Shown here piece by piece: positions 44,696 to 54,125 of a stretch of DNA of 64,000 bases. The translations under genes were made by a program, and so were the position numbers. Position 1 is the stretch's first letter. Each line of letters begins with the position of its first letter. The notes under the pieces were generated by a model. The model worked only from the letters and a program-made list of their open reading frames with translations, made no database searches and was not told the origin of the DNA. Origin of the DNA: Dyella sp. SG609 (GTDB lineage: Bacteria; Pseudomonadota; Gammaproteobacteria; Xanthomonadales; Rhodanobacteraceae); NCBI RefSeq assembly GCF_012275375.1, contig NZ_JAAZQJ010000005.1:213657-277656 (forward strand), given 5' to 3'.

Positions 44696-45480
44696 GTTCG
44701 ACGTTGTCCGTGGCCCGCCTGGAGCTGCGCCGCCTGCTGGTCCGTCCCCTGGCCTGGGTGCTGGCCGCGCTGACCCTGGCCCAGCTGGCCTGGCGCTTCG
44801 TGCTGCTGCTGGGCAGCTTCCTCGACAACCAGGTGAAGCTGGCCGCCCTGCCCGGCGGCCCCGGCTATACCGACCTGGTCGGCGTCCCGCTGCTGGGCAG
44901 CACGCTGACCATGGGCGTGCTGCCGTTCGGCCTCACCGAGCTGGCCCTGCTGGTGGTGCCGCTGCTGACCATGTCGACCCTGGCCGGCGACCGCGCCAAT
45001 GGCACCCTGCCCCTGCTGGCCTCCAGCGGCACCTCGCCGGCGGCCATCGTGCTGGGCAAGTACCTGGCCGTGCTGCTGTGGCTGCTGGGCTGGCTGGCGC
45101 TGACGGTGGCCATGCCGCTGAGCCTGGCGCACGGCACCGAACTGGACTGGGGCAAGTTCGCCGCCGCCGTGCTGGGCCTGGCGCTGACGCTCGCCGCGCT
45201 GGGCGCGCTCGGCGTGGCCTGCTCGGCCTTCGCCTCGCTGCCGGCCGTGGCCGCCACCGCCAGCCTCACGCTGGGGCTGGCGCTGTTCACCGCCAACCTG
45301 GCCGCGCAGAAGGCCGGCATCGGCAACGGGCTGTGGAACTGGCTGTCGCTGAGCACGCATCTGGAAGCCCTGCTGCGCGGCCTGGTATCCAGCGCCGACC
45401 TGGCCTGGTTCGCGCTGGTGATCGCCATCGCGCTGACGCTGGCGATACGCCGCGTCGCCGCCGACAAGGAGCGTGGCTGA
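44692..45480 (+). CDS. ABC-2 type permease, GldF-like
   Basis: 262 residues with about six membrane helices, for example LAWVLAALTLAQLAWRFVLL, LTELALLVVPLLTMSTLAGD, YLAVLLWLLGWLALTVAMPL and the C-terminal LAWFALVIAIALTLAIRR. Between helices two and three, GDRANGTLPLLASSGTSPAA matches the conserved cytosolic loop of ABC-2 permeases (ERE-like region). It pairs with the preceding ATPase and overlaps the next gene by one base (TGATG). Confidence 0.9.
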   Translation: MSSTLSVARLELRRLLVRPLAWVLAALTLAQLAWRFVLLLGSFLDNQVKLAALPGGPGYTDLVGVPLLGSTLTMGVLPFGLTELALLVVPLLTMSTLAGDRANGTLPLLASSGTSPAAIVLGKYLAVLLWLLGWLALTVAMPLSLAHGTELDWGKFAAAVLGLALTLAALGALGVACSAFASLPAVAATASLTLGLALFTANLAAQKAGIGNGLWNWLSLSTHLEALLRGLVSSADLAWFALVIAIALTLAIRRVAADKERG

Positions 45481-46832
45481 TGCGCCTGACCGGAACCCTG
45501 CGCGGCTGGCTGTTCGTGCTGGCGCTGTTCGCCGCCGCGGGCGCGGCCGGCTACCTCACGTATCGCCACGACTACGTCGCCGACTGGAGCCACGACAGCC
45601 GCTCCAGCCTCTCACCCGAAAGCCGTGCCGTGCTCGACGCGCTCAAGGGCCCGGTCGAGATCGTCAGCTATGCGAACCCGCAGGGCGACCTGCGCCAGAC
45701 GGTGGCCAGCTTTATCGAGCGCTACCGCCGCTTCAAGCACGACCTCACCCTGCGCTTCGTCGATCCGCAGCAGGACCCGGCGAAGATGCGCGAGCTCGGC
45801 ATCACCGTCGACGGCGCGCTGATCCTGCACTACGGCAACCGCGAGGAGCGCCTGGACGAGCTGTCCGAACGCAGCCTCACCAATGCGCTGGAACGCCTGG
45901 CGCGCGGCGGCGAGCGCATCGTGGCCTTCGTCACCGGCGACGGCGAGCGCCGCGCGGACGGCAAGGCCAATGCGGACCTGGGCATGTTCATGACGCAGCT
46001 GGAAAGCCGCGGCATGCGCGCGGTGCCGCTGAACTTCGCGCAGGTGACCGCGGTGCCGCAGCACACCGACCTGGTGGTGCTGGCCGGACCGACGCTGGCG
46101 CTGCCGCAAGGCGCGGTAAAGGCGCTCACCGACTACGTCGCCGCCGGCGGCAACCTGCTGTGGCTGACCGAGCCTTCCAACGACGACCTCGGCCTGCAGC
46201 CGCTGGCCGATGCGCTGGGCGTGCACGTGCTGCCCGGCGTGCTGGTGGACGGCCAGGGCGCCGCGCTGGGCCTGAAGGACCCGCGCCTGATCACCGTGGG
46301 CAGCTATCCCGTGCATGCGATCACCCGCGGCCTCACGCTCACCACGCTGTTCCCGCAGGTGTCGGCACTGGCGCTGGCGCGCCGCGGCGAGTGGGAAGTG
46401 CAGCCGTTCCTGCGCTCGGGGCCGCAGAGCTGGACCGAATTCCAGCCGATCGGCAACGACGGCAGCAGCAGCATCCGCTACGACGCCGATGCCGGCGAGC
46501 TGAAAGGCCCGCTCGATTTCGGCCTCACCTTCGCGCGCCTCTCGCCCAGCCCGGACAAGAGCGAGCAGCGCGTGGCGATGATCGGCGACGGCGATTTCCT
46601 CTCCAACACGTTCCTCGGCAACGGCGGCAACCGCGCGCTGGGCGAGCGCGTGTTCGACTGGTTGCTGGGCGACGACGCCCTGGTCAACCTGCCGCCGCGC
46701 GGCGCGCCGGACCGCGCGATGCAGCTCAGCCAGGGCCAGTTGAACGCGGTCACGTTCGGCTTCCTGCTGGCACTGCCGCTGGGCCTGCTGCTGCTCGGCG
46801 GGCTGATCGCCTGGCGCCGGCGCCGCGCATGA
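45480..46832 (+). CDS. GldG-like ABC-transporter auxiliary protein
   Basis: 450 residues. N-terminal membrane helix (LFVLALFAAAGAAGYLTYR), a large periplasmic domain, and a C-terminal helix (VTFGFLLALPLGLLLLGGLI) followed by RRRR. The domain shows SLSPESRAVLDALKGPVEIV, YRRFKHDLTLRFVDPQQDP, RIVAFVTGDGERRADG, VVLAGPTLALPQGAVKAL and AAGGNLLWLTEPSN, the ABC_transp_aux pattern of GldG. In Bacteroidetes GldAFG supports gliding. In proteobacteria the same trio occurs without gliding and its role is unsettled. Confidence 0.88.
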   Translation: MRLTGTLRGWLFVLALFAAAGAAGYLTYRHDYVADWSHDSRSSLSPESRAVLDALKGPVEIVSYANPQGDLRQTVASFIERYRRFKHDLTLRFVDPQQDPAKMRELGITVDGALILHYGNREERLDELSERSLTNALERLARGGERIVAFVTGDGERRADGKANADLGMFMTQLESRGMRAVPLNFAQVTAVPQHTDLVVLAGPTLALPQGAVKALTDYVAAGGNLLWLTEPSNDDLGLQPLADALGVHVLPGVLVDGQGAALGLKDPRLITVGSYPVHAITRGLTLTTLFPQVSALALARRGEWEVQPFLRSGPQSWTEFQPIGNDGSSSIRYDADAGELKGPLDFGLTFARLSPSPDKSEQRVAMIGDGDFLSNTFLGNGGNRALGERVFDWLLGDDALVNLPPRGAPDRAMQLSQGQLNAVTFGFLLALPLGLLLLGGLIAWRRRRA

Positions 46833-47311
46833 AGCGCGGCACGCTGGTGTTCGTGGCGATCGCCGCGGCGCTGCTGGCCGGCGCCGGCTGGCAATGGCGG
46901 CACGACCGCGCGCAGGCGCTGGGCAGCCTGCTCGATCTCGATCCGGCCGCGGTGCAGCGCATCGACCTTGCCTGGCACGGCGGCGTCACCGAGCACTACG
47001 CCAGGCGCGATGGCCACTGGCAGGCCGTCGACGGCACCACCCTGCCGGTCGACGAAGGCCGCCTGGAAGATCTCGCCGCCACCGCCGCCGCGCCGGTGCA
47101 GAGCTGGCGGCCGCTGGCGGAATTCGATCCGGCGAGGATCGGCCTGGCGCCGCCGCCGGTGGTGCTGACGCTGGACGGGCAGGCGCTGAGTTTCGGCGAA
47201 GTCGCCGTCACCGGCCCGCTGCGCTACGTGCGCGCGGGCGATCGCGTGGCCCTGGTCCCGATACGTTTCACGCCGCGCCCGGCCAAGGCGAACACCGCCA
47301 AGGCGCCCTGA
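46829..47311 (+). CDS. Short DUF4340-like membrane-anchored protein
   Basis: 160 residues. N-terminal anchor TLVFVAIAAALLAGAGWQW, then a periplasmic domain with LDLDPAAVQRIDLAWHG, HYARRDGHWQAVDGTTLPVD, LEDLAATAAAPVQSW and RIGLAPPPVVLTLDG. This is the repeat-like beta pattern of DUF4340 (residual x-W and GRL-x-x-L elements), but only about one unit rather than the usual two or more. It overlaps the GldG-like gene by ATGA and ends the operon. DUF4340 proteins commonly follow GldG-like genes, which supports the call. Confidence 0.8.
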   Translation: MKRGTLVFVAIAAALLAGAGWQWRHDRAQALGSLLDLDPAAVQRIDLAWHGGVTEHYARRDGHWQAVDGTTLPVDEGRLEDLAATAAAPVQSWRPLAEFDPARIGLAPPPVVLTLDGQALSFGEVAVTGPLRYVRAGDRVALVPIRFTPRPAKANTAKAP

Positions 47312-47408
47312 GCGCGCACCGGCCTGCGTATGATGCGGGGCACCTTGCATGCCCCGGCGACCTCCCCATATCCGAGGCATTCCCGTCATCCTCCCTGGGA
47401 GCATCCGC

Positions 47409-48830
47409 ATGAATCGTTCGGTCGAGCAACCTGTCATCGGCGTCGTCGGCATGGCCGTGATGGGCCGCAATCTCGCGCTCAACATCGAGAGCCGCGGCCA
47501 CACCGTGGCCATCTACAACCGCAGCCGCGAGAAGACCGACGAGGTCATGGCCGAGCATCCGGACAAGCGCCTGGTGCCCACCTACAGTGTGCAGGACTTC
47601 GTCGACTCGCTGCAGAAGCCGCGGCGCATCCTGCTGATGGTGAAGGCAGGCGAACCCACCGACGCCACCATCGCGGAACTGAAGCCGCTGCTGGATAAAG
47701 GCGACGTGCTGATCGACGGCGGCAACACTTTCTTCCAGGACACCATCCGCCGCGAACGCGAATTGAACGACGCCGGCCTGCACTTCATCGGCACCGGCGT
47801 GTCCGGCGGCGAGGAAGGCGCGCTGCACGGACCGTCGATCATGCCGGGCGGCCCGCGCGATGCGTACGACCTGGTGGCGCCGGTGCTGACCGAGATCGCC
47901 GCGCGCGCGCCGGATGGCGAACCCTGCGTGGCCTACATGGGCCCGAACGGCGCCGGCCATTACGTGAAGATGGTGCACAACGGCATCGAGTACGGCGATA
48001 TGCAGCTCATCTCCGAGAGCTACGCCGTGCTCAAGCAGGTGCTGGGCCTGTCCAACGAAGAGCTGGGCAAGGTCTATACCGACTGGAACCAGGGCGAACT
48101 CGACAGCTATCTGATCGCCATCACCGCCGACATCTTCGGCAAGAAAGACCCGGACACCGGCAAGGCCATGGTCGACATCATCCTCGACCGCGCCGCGCAG
48201 AAGGGCACCGGCAAGTGGACCAGCCAGAGCGCGCTGGACCTGGCCGTGCCGCTGCCGCTGATCACCGAATCGGTGTTCGCGCGCCTGCTTTCCGCGCTGA
48301 AGGACGAGCGCGTCGCCGCGAGCAAGGTGCTGGCCGGTCCGGACGCGAAGCCGTTCGCGGGCGACCGCACGGCGTTTATCGAATCGGTGCGCCGCGCGCT
48401 GTACCTGAGCAAGATCGTCTCCTATGCGCAGGGCTTCGCGCAGCTGCGCGCGGCTTCCGACGAGTACAAGTGGAACCTGCCCTACGGCACCATCGCCAAG
48501 ATCTTCCGCGCCGGCTGCATCATCCGCGCGCGCTTCCTGCAGAAGATCACCGACGCCTACGCGCGCGACGCGGCGCTGGCCAACCTGCTGCTCGATCCGT
48601 ACTTCCGCGATATCGCCGCGCAATACCAGCAGGCGCTGCGCGACGTGGTCTCCGCCGCGGTGCAGGCCGGCGTGGCGGTGCCGGGTTTCGCCTCGGCGAT
48701 CGCCTACTACGACAGCTACCGCGCCGAGCGTTTGCCGGCGAACCTGGTGCAGGCGCAGCGCGATTACTTCGGCGCGCATACCTTCGAGCGCGTCGACCGC
48801 CCCGGCAGCTTCCACGCCGACTGGTCCTGA
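47409..48830 (+). CDS. gnd: 6-phosphogluconate dehydrogenase, decarboxylating (long type)
   Basis: 473 residues. NADP-binding [20 protein letters not shown] at residue 11 and [14 protein letters not shown], then [20 protein letters not shown] and [20 protein letters not shown] near 130. Catalytic Lys in [18 protein letters not shown] near 185, and [20 protein letters not shown] near 358 complete the family pattern. It oxidises 6-phosphogluconate to ribulose 5-phosphate in the pentose phosphate pathway. The ATG at 47409 with GGGAG upstream is preferred over an extended frame. Confidence 0.97.
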   Translation: MNRSVEQPVIGVVGMAVMGRNLALNIESRGHTVAIYNRSREKTDEVMAEHPDKRLVPTYSVQDFVDSLQKPRRILLMVKAGEPTDATIAELKPLLDKGDVLIDGGNTFFQDTIRRERELNDAGLHFIGTGVSGGEEGALHGPSIMPGGPRDAYDLVAPVLTEIAARAPDGEPCVAYMGPNGAGHYVKMVHNGIEYGDMQLISESYAVLKQVLGLSNEELGKVYTDWNQGELDSYLIAITADIFGKKDPDTGKAMVDIILDRAAQKGTGKWTSQSALDLAVPLPLITESVFARLLSALKDERVAASKVLAGPDAKPFAGDRTAFIESVRRALYLSKIVSYAQGFAQLRAASDEYKWNLPYGTIAKIFRAGCIIRARFLQKITDAYARDAALANLLLDPYFRDIAAQYQQALRDVVSAAVQAGVAVPGFASAIAYYDSYRAERLPANLVQAQRDYFGAHTFERVDRPGSFHADWS

Positions 48831-48842
48831 GCAGCTCGCGCC

Positions 48843-49667
48843 GTGCCTGAACTGCCCGAAGTCGAAACCACCCGGCGCGGCATCGCCCCGCATCTGATCG
48901 GCCGGCGCATCACCTCGGTGGTGCTGCGCCGGCCGGATCTGCGCTGGCCGATTCCGCCGGAGATCGGCGAGCTGTTGCCGGGGCAGCGCATCGAGGACGT
49001 CGAGCGCCGCGCGAAATACCTGCTGCTGCATACCGCCGCAGGCAGCGCGCTGCTGCATCTGGGCATGACCGGCGTGCTGCGCGTGCTGCCGGCGGATGCG
49101 CCGGTGGGCAAGCACGACCACGTCGATCTCGGGCTGGAAGCCGCCGCCACCGGGGCGCGCGTGCTGCGTTTCACCGACGCGCGGCGCTTCGGCTGCCTGC
49201 TGTGGCAAGCGCCGGGCGCCACGCACGAACTGCTGGAAAACCTCGGCCCGGAACCGCTCACCGACGACTTCGACGGCGACCTGCTATGGCGGATGTCGCG
49301 CGGCCGCACGGCGGCGGTGAAGCTGTTCCTGATGGACAACGCCGTGGTGGTGGGCGTGGGCAATATCTATGCGAGCGAGGCGCTGTTCGCCGCCGGCATC
49401 GATCCGCGCCGCGCGGCCGGTTCCGTCTCGCGTGCGCGCTATGCGCGCCTGGCCGCCGAGGTGAAGCGCATCCTGGCCTGGGCGATCGAGCGTGGCGGCA
49501 CCACGCTGCGCGACTTCATCAATCCGGACGGCATGCCCGGCTATTTCGTGCGCGAGCTGCAGGTGTACGGCCGCGAAGGCGAGCCGTGCCGGACCTGCGG
49601 CACGGCGATCCGCCAGGTGGTGCTGGGGCAGCGTTCGACGTTCTGGTGCCCGCGCTGCCAGAAATAA
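48843..49667 (+). CDS. mutM: Formamidopyrimidine-DNA glycosylase
   Basis: 274 residues, starting at a GTG so that the catalytic Pro2 and Glu3 ([14 protein letters not shown]) are exposed after Met removal. Lys in [13 protein letters not shown] near residue 57, the helix-two-turn-helix [20 protein letters not shown] near 165 and [14 protein letters not shown], and the C-terminal zinc finger (CRTCG...CPRCQK) are all present. It removes 8-oxoguanine and formamidopyrimidine from DNA. It follows gnd by 12 bases; a REP element lies after it. Confidence 0.97.
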   Translation: MPELPEVETTRRGIAPHLIGRRITSVVLRRPDLRWPIPPEIGELLPGQRIEDVERRAKYLLLHTAAGSALLHLGMTGVLRVLPADAPVGKHDHVDLGLEAAATGARVLRFTDARRFGCLLWQAPGATHELLENLGPEPLTDDFDGDLLWRMSRGRTAAVKLFLMDNAVVVGVGNIYASEALFAAGIDPRRAAGSVSRARYARLAAEVKRILAWAIERGGTTLRDFINPDGMPGYFVRELQVYGREGEPCRTCGTAIRQVVLGQRSTFWCPRCQK

Positions 49668-49689
49668 ACTCCGGCCCACAAGGTCCGGC

Positions 49690-49777
49690 GTAGGTTGGGG
49701 TGAGCGCAGCGAACCCCAACATGGCGACCTTCAAACGCAGCGCATCGTTGGGGTTCGCTGCGCTCACCCCAACCTAC
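49690..49777. repeat. GTAG-headed REP palindrome pair, copy 2
   Basis: GTAGGTTGGGGTGAGCGCAG with an inner AACCCCAAC arm, a ~30-base spacer, then GTTGGGGTTCGC and the inverse CGCTCACCCCAACCTAC. It lies between the convergent mutM and the unknown gene at 49791-50555, so it can act as a transcription boundary for both. Confidence 0.92.
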
Positions 49778-49790
49778 TTGGCGGCGAGGC

Positions 49791-50555
49791 TCAATGCGGC
49801 CAGCGGAATTCGACGTAGGTGTTGTAGAACGGCGCTTCCACCGCACTGCCGCCGAGTCTGGCCACGAAACCCTGCAGGCCGTCGGCTTCCAGCGCCTGCC
49901 CGTCGACGAAGTGCGCACCCAGCGCCTGCATCTCCGCCAGCCGCTCGCACAGCATGCCGGCGCGGTCGCTGTCGCCTTCGGGCACATGGCGCAGGCTCAC
50001 GTCCGGACGGCCGAACTTGCGCATGCCGCGGGTGCGGATCCAGTAGCCGTCGCCGTTGTCTTCGTCGTCGCGCAGGATCAGCAGGTGGTTGCGGATCGGC
50101 GCACCGTCGCGCACCAGGTAATGGCTGCGCCAGGCATCGGCGCCGAACAGCGTGACGATCTGCGGATCGAGCACGGCCACGCCGCCGATATCGAGCAGGC
50201 CCGCCACCACGCCCAGGGTGTCGCGCAGATAACCCACGTCGCCCTGGTCCGGCAGGGTGCCGCGCAGGATCATCACCTGCGGCGCATCCACCGCGGCGCG
50301 GTAGGCGTCCGGCGCTTCTTCCTTGAACAAACGGCCCAGCTCGCCCTTGAGCGGATAACCCTCCCACGAGCGCAACGCCGAATGATGGTGGTTGCTCACC
50401 TCGATGCCGTGCGGCAGGCCATCGCTGCCATAGGGCGCGGAAGGCACGCGCACGTTCTGGAAATTCCCGAACACGTAGTAGTGCAGGTAGATCTCCTCGC
50501 CGCCGGGATGCCAGTGGGGACGCTGCCAGGCGGGGATGCGGATCGGTGCATTCAT
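49791..50555 (-). CDS. Unrecognised 254-residue protein
   Basis: Starts MNAPIRIPAWQRPHWHPGGE at 50555 with AAGGAA upstream. Notable stretches: EEIYLHYYVFGNFQNVRVPS, GIEVSNHHHSALRSWEGYPL, LLDIGGVAVLDPQIVTLFGA, a DDEDNGDGYWIRTRGMRKFG strand and the end APFYNTYVEFRWPH. No signal peptide or membrane helix. The G-M-R-K-F-G-R-P-D and H-H-H motifs are distinctive but match no family I can name with confidence. Codon use is like its neighbours. It precedes tdk? No: tdk is downstream of ctpA on the same strand and lies before this gene, 40 bases upstream of it, so the two may be co-transcribed. Confidence 0.75.
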   Translation of the reverse strand: MNAPIRIPAWQRPHWHPGGEEIYLHYYVFGNFQNVRVPSAPYGSDGLPHGIEVSNHHHSALRSWEGYPLKGELGRLFKEEAPDAYRAAVDAPQVMILRGTLPDQGDVGYLRDTLGVVAGLLDIGGVAVLDPQIVTLFGADAWRSHYLVRDGAPIRNHLLILRDDEDNGDGYWIRTRGMRKFGRPDVSLRHVPEGDSDRAGMLCERLAEMQALGAHFVDGQALEADGLQGFVARLGGSAVEAPFYNTYVEFRWPH

Positions 50556-50595
50556 GGGGAATTCCTTGTGGTGGGCGGCCATGCCGCGCCGCGGG

Positions 50596-51225
50596 TCAGT
50601 GTTCGCCCAGCGGCAAGACCGGCTGCTGCAATTCGATGCGGCCGTGGCCTTCGGTGATCTTCTTGAATTCGGCGCGGCTGACCGAGACATAGCGGTCGTT
50701 GCCGCCGATCTCAACCTGCGGGCCTTCGGTGACGGCGCGGCCGTGTTCGTCCACGCGCACCACCATGGTGGCCTTGCGGCCGGTATGGCAGATGGTCTTG
50801 ATCTCTTCCAGGTTGTCGGCCCAGGCCAGCAGATAGCGGCTGCCCTCGAACAGCTCGCCGCGGAAATCGGTGCGCAGGCCGAAGGCGAGCACCGGGATGT
50901 TGAGCTTGTCCACCACGTCGCTGGCCTGCCACACCTGCGCCTTGGCGAGGAACTGCGCCTCGTCGATGAACACGCAATGCAGCGGCCCGCGCGCGGCGAT
51001 GTCGGCCTCCACCAGCGCCAGCAGGTTTTCGTCGGGGCGGAAGCGCCGCGCATTGGCCTTCAGGCCGATGCGCGAGGCGACCACGCCTTCGCCGTAGCGG
51101 TTGTCCAGCGCCGGCGTGAGGATGAGCGTGCGCATGCCGCGCTCGTGATAGTTGTAGGCGCTCTGCAGCAAGGTGGTGGTCTTACCGGCGTTCATTGCCG
51201 AATAGTAGAAATAGAGCTTGGCCAT
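50596..51225 (-). CDS. tdk: Thymidine kinase, type II
   Basis: 209 residues from [20 protein letters not shown] at 51225. Walker A SAMNAGKT (9-16), catalytic Glu89 in FIDEAQFL and [20 protein letters not shown] near 112 define the enzyme, which phosphorylates thymidine for salvage. The usual zinc ribbon is degraded: C-x-C is CHT at 146-148 ([10 protein letters not shown]), and the later cysteine is Ser183 in [12 protein letters not shown]. So zinc is probably not bound. I recall the same change in Xanthomonas enzymes, suggesting a lineage trait rather than decay. Confidence 0.95.
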   Translation of the reverse strand: MAKLYFYYSAMNAGKTTTLLQSAYNYHERGMRTLILTPALDNRYGEGVVASRIGLKANARRFRPDENLLALVEADIAARGPLHCVFIDEAQFLAKAQVWQASDVVDKLNIPVLAFGLRTDFRGELFEGSRYLLAWADNLEEIKTICHTGRKATMVVRVDEHGRAVTEGPQVEIGGNDRYVSVSRAEFKKITEGHGRIELQQPVLPLGEH

Positions 51226-51293
51226 GATCGCGCCGGGGCAATAGAAGGCCCGCATGGTAACGCGTGCCAACTGGAGGTTGGCGTAATAAAGCG

Positions 51294-51320
51294 GAAAGCG
51301 CCGCAGGCGGCGCTTTCTTT
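51294..51320. terminator. Possible terminator between ctpA and tdk
   Basis: GAAAGCGCCGC and GCGGCGCTTTC form a strong stem with AG(G) at its centre. A short TTT lies on the plus side; on the minus strand only a mixed CCGCTTTATT follows. It may attenuate the ctpA transcript before tdk. Confidence 0.45.
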
Positions 51321-51343
51321 CACGCTGCGGCCACGCCGGAGCC

Positions 51344-52699
51344 TTACTGCCTGGCGGTCTGCACGGCCTTGCCGCGGTTCAGCGACAGGCCCTTCAGCAC
51401 GTTCAGCGCCTGCGACAGCGCATAGTCCTTGGTGGCCAGCTCGGCGTTCTCGGCGCTGCCGTCGTTGTCGATCGCCTTGCGGTCCTTGCTGCCGTCCTCG
51501 TTGGCGAGGTGGTTGCGCAGGTCCGCTTCCGAACCGATCAGGCTGGCGGCGCTGTCGGCCTTGTTCACCGCCAGGTCGGCCAGGGCGATGTCCGGCTTGA
51601 TGCCTTCGGCCTGGATCGAGGTGCCGCTGGGCGTGTAGTAGCGCGCGGTGGTGATCTTCACTGCATGCTCGGCATCCAGCGGCAGCACGGTCTGCACCAC
51701 GCCCTTGCCGAAGGTGCGCCGGCCGATGATCAGGGCGCGGTGGTTGTCCTTCAGCGCGCCGGAGACGATTTCCGCCGCCGAGGCCGTGCCGTTGTCCACC
51801 AGCACCACCATCGGCGCGCCGTTGAGCAGGTCGCCCGGATGCGCGCTGAAACTCAGGTTGGCGTCCTGCAGGCGGCCGCGCGTGGTGACGATGGTGCCGC
51901 TGTCGAGGAACTCGTCGCTCACGCCCACGGCCGCGGTGAGCAGGCCGCCGGGATTGGAGCGCAGGTCCAGCACAACGCCGCGCTGCGCGCCGTTCTTCTT
52001 GACCAGCTCGCCGAGCTTCTTTTCCAGGTCCGCGGCGGTGTCGTCCTGGAACTGGCTGAGCCGCACGTAGGCATAGCCCGGCTCCAGCTCGCGCACCTTC
52101 ACGCTGGTGACCGAGATGCGCTCGCGCACCAGGCTCATGTCCACCGGCTTGTCGCTCTTCTCGTGCAGGATGCTCAGCACGATCTTGCTGCCCGGGTCGC
52201 CGCGCAGCTTCTTGAACATGTCGTCGATGTTTTCCGAGTCGACCGGCGTGCCGTCGATCTTGACGATGGTGTCGCCCGGCTTGATGCCGGCGCGCGAGGC
52301 GGGGGTGTCGTCGATCGGCGCGACGATGCGCAGGGTGCCGTCCACCTGCAGCACTTCGATGCCCAAACCGCCGTACTGGCCGGTGGTGTCCTCGCTCAGT
52401 TCGGCCAGGCCGTCCTTGTCGAGGTATTCGCTGTGCGGATCGAGGCCGGTGAGCATGCCGCTGATCGCGGCCTTCATCAGGGTCTTGTTGTCGACCTTCT
52501 CGACATAGGCCTGCCGCACCATCTCGTAGACGCGGCTGAAGTTGCGGATGTCGTCCATGTCCACCGCGTCCGGCGCGGCGGCGGAAGCGGCCTTGGCCGG
52601 CTCGGCTGCCGGCTTGGCGCCCTTCGCGGGCAGGGCCTGCAGCGGCAGCGCGGGGGCCGCCAGCAGCAGCGCGACGAGGGTCAGGGAGGAAAACCGCAT
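51344..52699 (-). CDS. ctpA: C-terminal processing protease (S41 family)
   Basis: 451 residues. Signal peptide [20 protein letters not shown], with an Ala/Pro-rich linker to about 45. An N-terminal helical region carries [20 protein letters not shown] and [13 protein letters not shown], a PDZ domain spans about 108-180 ([27 protein letters not shown]), and the catalytic dyad is Ser307 in [11 protein letters not shown] and Lys332 in FGKGVVQ. It cleaves C-termini of periplasmic proteins, in relatives including peptidoglycan hydrolases. The ATG at 52699 has GGAG upstream. It follows envC on the same strand, the conserved envC-ctpA order. Confidence 0.95.
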   Translation of the reverse strand: MRFSSLTLVALLLAAPALPLQALPAKGAKPAAEPAKAASAAAPDAVDMDDIRNFSRVYEMVRQAYVEKVDNKTLMKAAISGMLTGLDPHSEYLDKDGLAELSEDTTGQYGGLGIEVLQVDGTLRIVAPIDDTPASRAGIKPGDTIVKIDGTPVDSENIDDMFKKLRGDPGSKIVLSILHEKSDKPVDMSLVRERISVTSVKVRELEPGYAYVRLSQFQDDTAADLEKKLGELVKKNGAQRGVVLDLRSNPGGLLTAAVGVSDEFLDSGTIVTTRGRLQDANLSFSAHPGDLLNGAPMVVLVDNGTASAAEIVSGALKDNHRALIIGRRTFGKGVVQTVLPLDAEHAVKITTARYYTPSGTSIQAEGIKPDIALADLAVNKADSAASLIGSEADLRNHLANEDGSKDRKAIDNDGSAENAELATKDYALSQALNVLKGLSLNRGKAVQTARQ

Positions 52700-52812
52700 G
52701 AACTTGCTCCGGGAAAGCTTGGGGGTGCACCGCGGACGGCGGCAGGCCGCTTGGACCACGGGGGGACACCGGAATTCAACGCAGGCTAGCCTGCTGCGGC
52801 GTACGCCCCGCG

Positions 52813-54000
52813 TCAACGCTGGCGTGACAACCAGCTGCGCGGATCGACCGGCTTGTTGTTCTGGCGCAGTTCGAAATACACGCCGGTATTGACGCCGGTG
52901 GGCGCCGCCGCGGTGCCCACCGCCTGGCCGGCGTCGACCTCGTCGCCCACGCCGTGCAGCAGGGTTTCGTTGTTGCCGTACATGCTCATCCAGCCGCCGC
53001 CGTGGTTGAGGATCAGCAGCATGCCGTAGCCGCGCAGGAAGGCCGCATAGACCACCCGGCCGCGCGCCACCGCGCGCACTTCGCTGCCGCCGCCGGCCTT
53101 GATCAGCACGCCGTTGCCATAGGTGTTGACCACGCCGTTGGCCGGCCAGGGCAGGTTGCCGCGGATATTGGCGCTGCCCTTGCCCGGCGACACGCTGGGC
53201 GCGGCCGGGTTGGCCCGGGCCGCCTTGGCCGCCTCGCGCGCGGCGTCGTCGATGGCCTTCTGCAGCTTGTCGACCAGGCTGTTGAGCGACTGCGCGTTCT
53301 GTTTGAGCTGGGCCAGGCGCTCGCCCTGGTCCTTGTACTGGGCGTCGGTCTGGGCGGCCAGCCTGGCCTGTTCGGCGCGCTGCTGCTCCAGCGCCTTGGC
53401 CTGCTCCTGGCGCTGCGCCTTGGTGGCCTGCAGGGCCTGCTGTTCGGTGGCGATGCGCGCTTCCAGGTCCTGCAGCCGGGCCAGGTCGCCCATCAGCTTC
53501 TGCACCTTCTGGACGCGGTCTTCCTGGAAGTACTTCGAATAGGCCAGCGCGCGCGCCACCCGCGCCACGTCGTCGTCGCCCAGCAGCAGGCGCAGGTCGG
53601 AACCGCGGCCCAGGGTGTAGGTGGCGCGCAGCAGATCGGCAATCGCGGCGCGCTGGCCGTCGAGGTTCTTCTGCAGGGCGGCGCGGTCCTGCTGCAGTTT
53701 TTCCAGCTCGCGCTGCTTGGAAGAGAGTTCCGCGTCGGTCTGGCGCACCGCCTTGGCGGCGCCGGCCACGGCGTTGGCGCGCTTGGCCAGTTCGGCATTG
53801 GCGGAGTCGCGCTTGCTCGCGGTCTCGGCCTGCTCCCTGGCCAGTTCCTCCATCTTGCTGCGCACTTCGGCCAGCTTCTTCTGCGCCTCGGCCTGTTCGG
53901 CCCTGGTCTTTTCCTGCGCGTGCGCGGGAACGCCGGCGAGCGCCGCGAACGACAGGGCGATGGCACCGATCAGGCGGACGGAGCAGCGGGCATGTGGCAT
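52813..54000 (-). CDS. envC: EnvC-like murein hydrolase activator (LytM/M23 domain)
   Basis: 395 residues. Signal peptide to about residue 28 (GVPAHAQ). Two long coiled-coil stretches (about 30-260; EQAEAQKKLAEVRSKMEELA, RDSANAELAKRANAV) lead into a C-terminal LytM-like domain (VNTYGNGVLIKAGGGSEVRA, YGMLLILNHGGGWMSMYGNN, YFELRQNNKPVDP). The zinc-ligand histidines of active M23 peptidases are missing: no H-x-G-x-D in the first motif and YFELR instead of H-x-H. So it is a non-catalytic activator of amidases during cell division, as E. coli EnvC is. Its usual neighbour gpmI is absent; the divergent gene is a TonB receptor. Confidence 0.92.
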   Translation of the reverse strand: MPHARCSVRLIGAIALSFAALAGVPAHAQEKTRAEQAEAQKKLAEVRSKMEELAREQAETASKRDSANAELAKRANAVAGAAKAVRQTDAELSSKQRELEKLQQDRAALQKNLDGQRAAIADLLRATYTLGRGSDLRLLLGDDDVARVARALAYSKYFQEDRVQKVQKLMGDLARLQDLEARIATEQQALQATKAQRQEQAKALEQQRAEQARLAAQTDAQYKDQGERLAQLKQNAQSLNSLVDKLQKAIDDAAREAAKAARANPAAPSVSPGKGSANIRGNLPWPANGVVNTYGNGVLIKAGGGSEVRAVARGRVVYAAFLRGYGMLLILNHGGGWMSMYGNNETLLHGVGDEVDAGQAVGTAAAPTGVNTGVYFELRQNNKPVDPRSWLSRQR

Positions 54001-54125
54001 CGCGCGATTATGCGGGGGCGGGCTGAACGTGGCGAGAGGCGGACCGCCGCCACTGATCGGTCACCGCGCATCCCCTACCATCGCGGGCTGGTCTCTTGGA
54101 TGTCATCGATGGGATGGGAGCGGCG

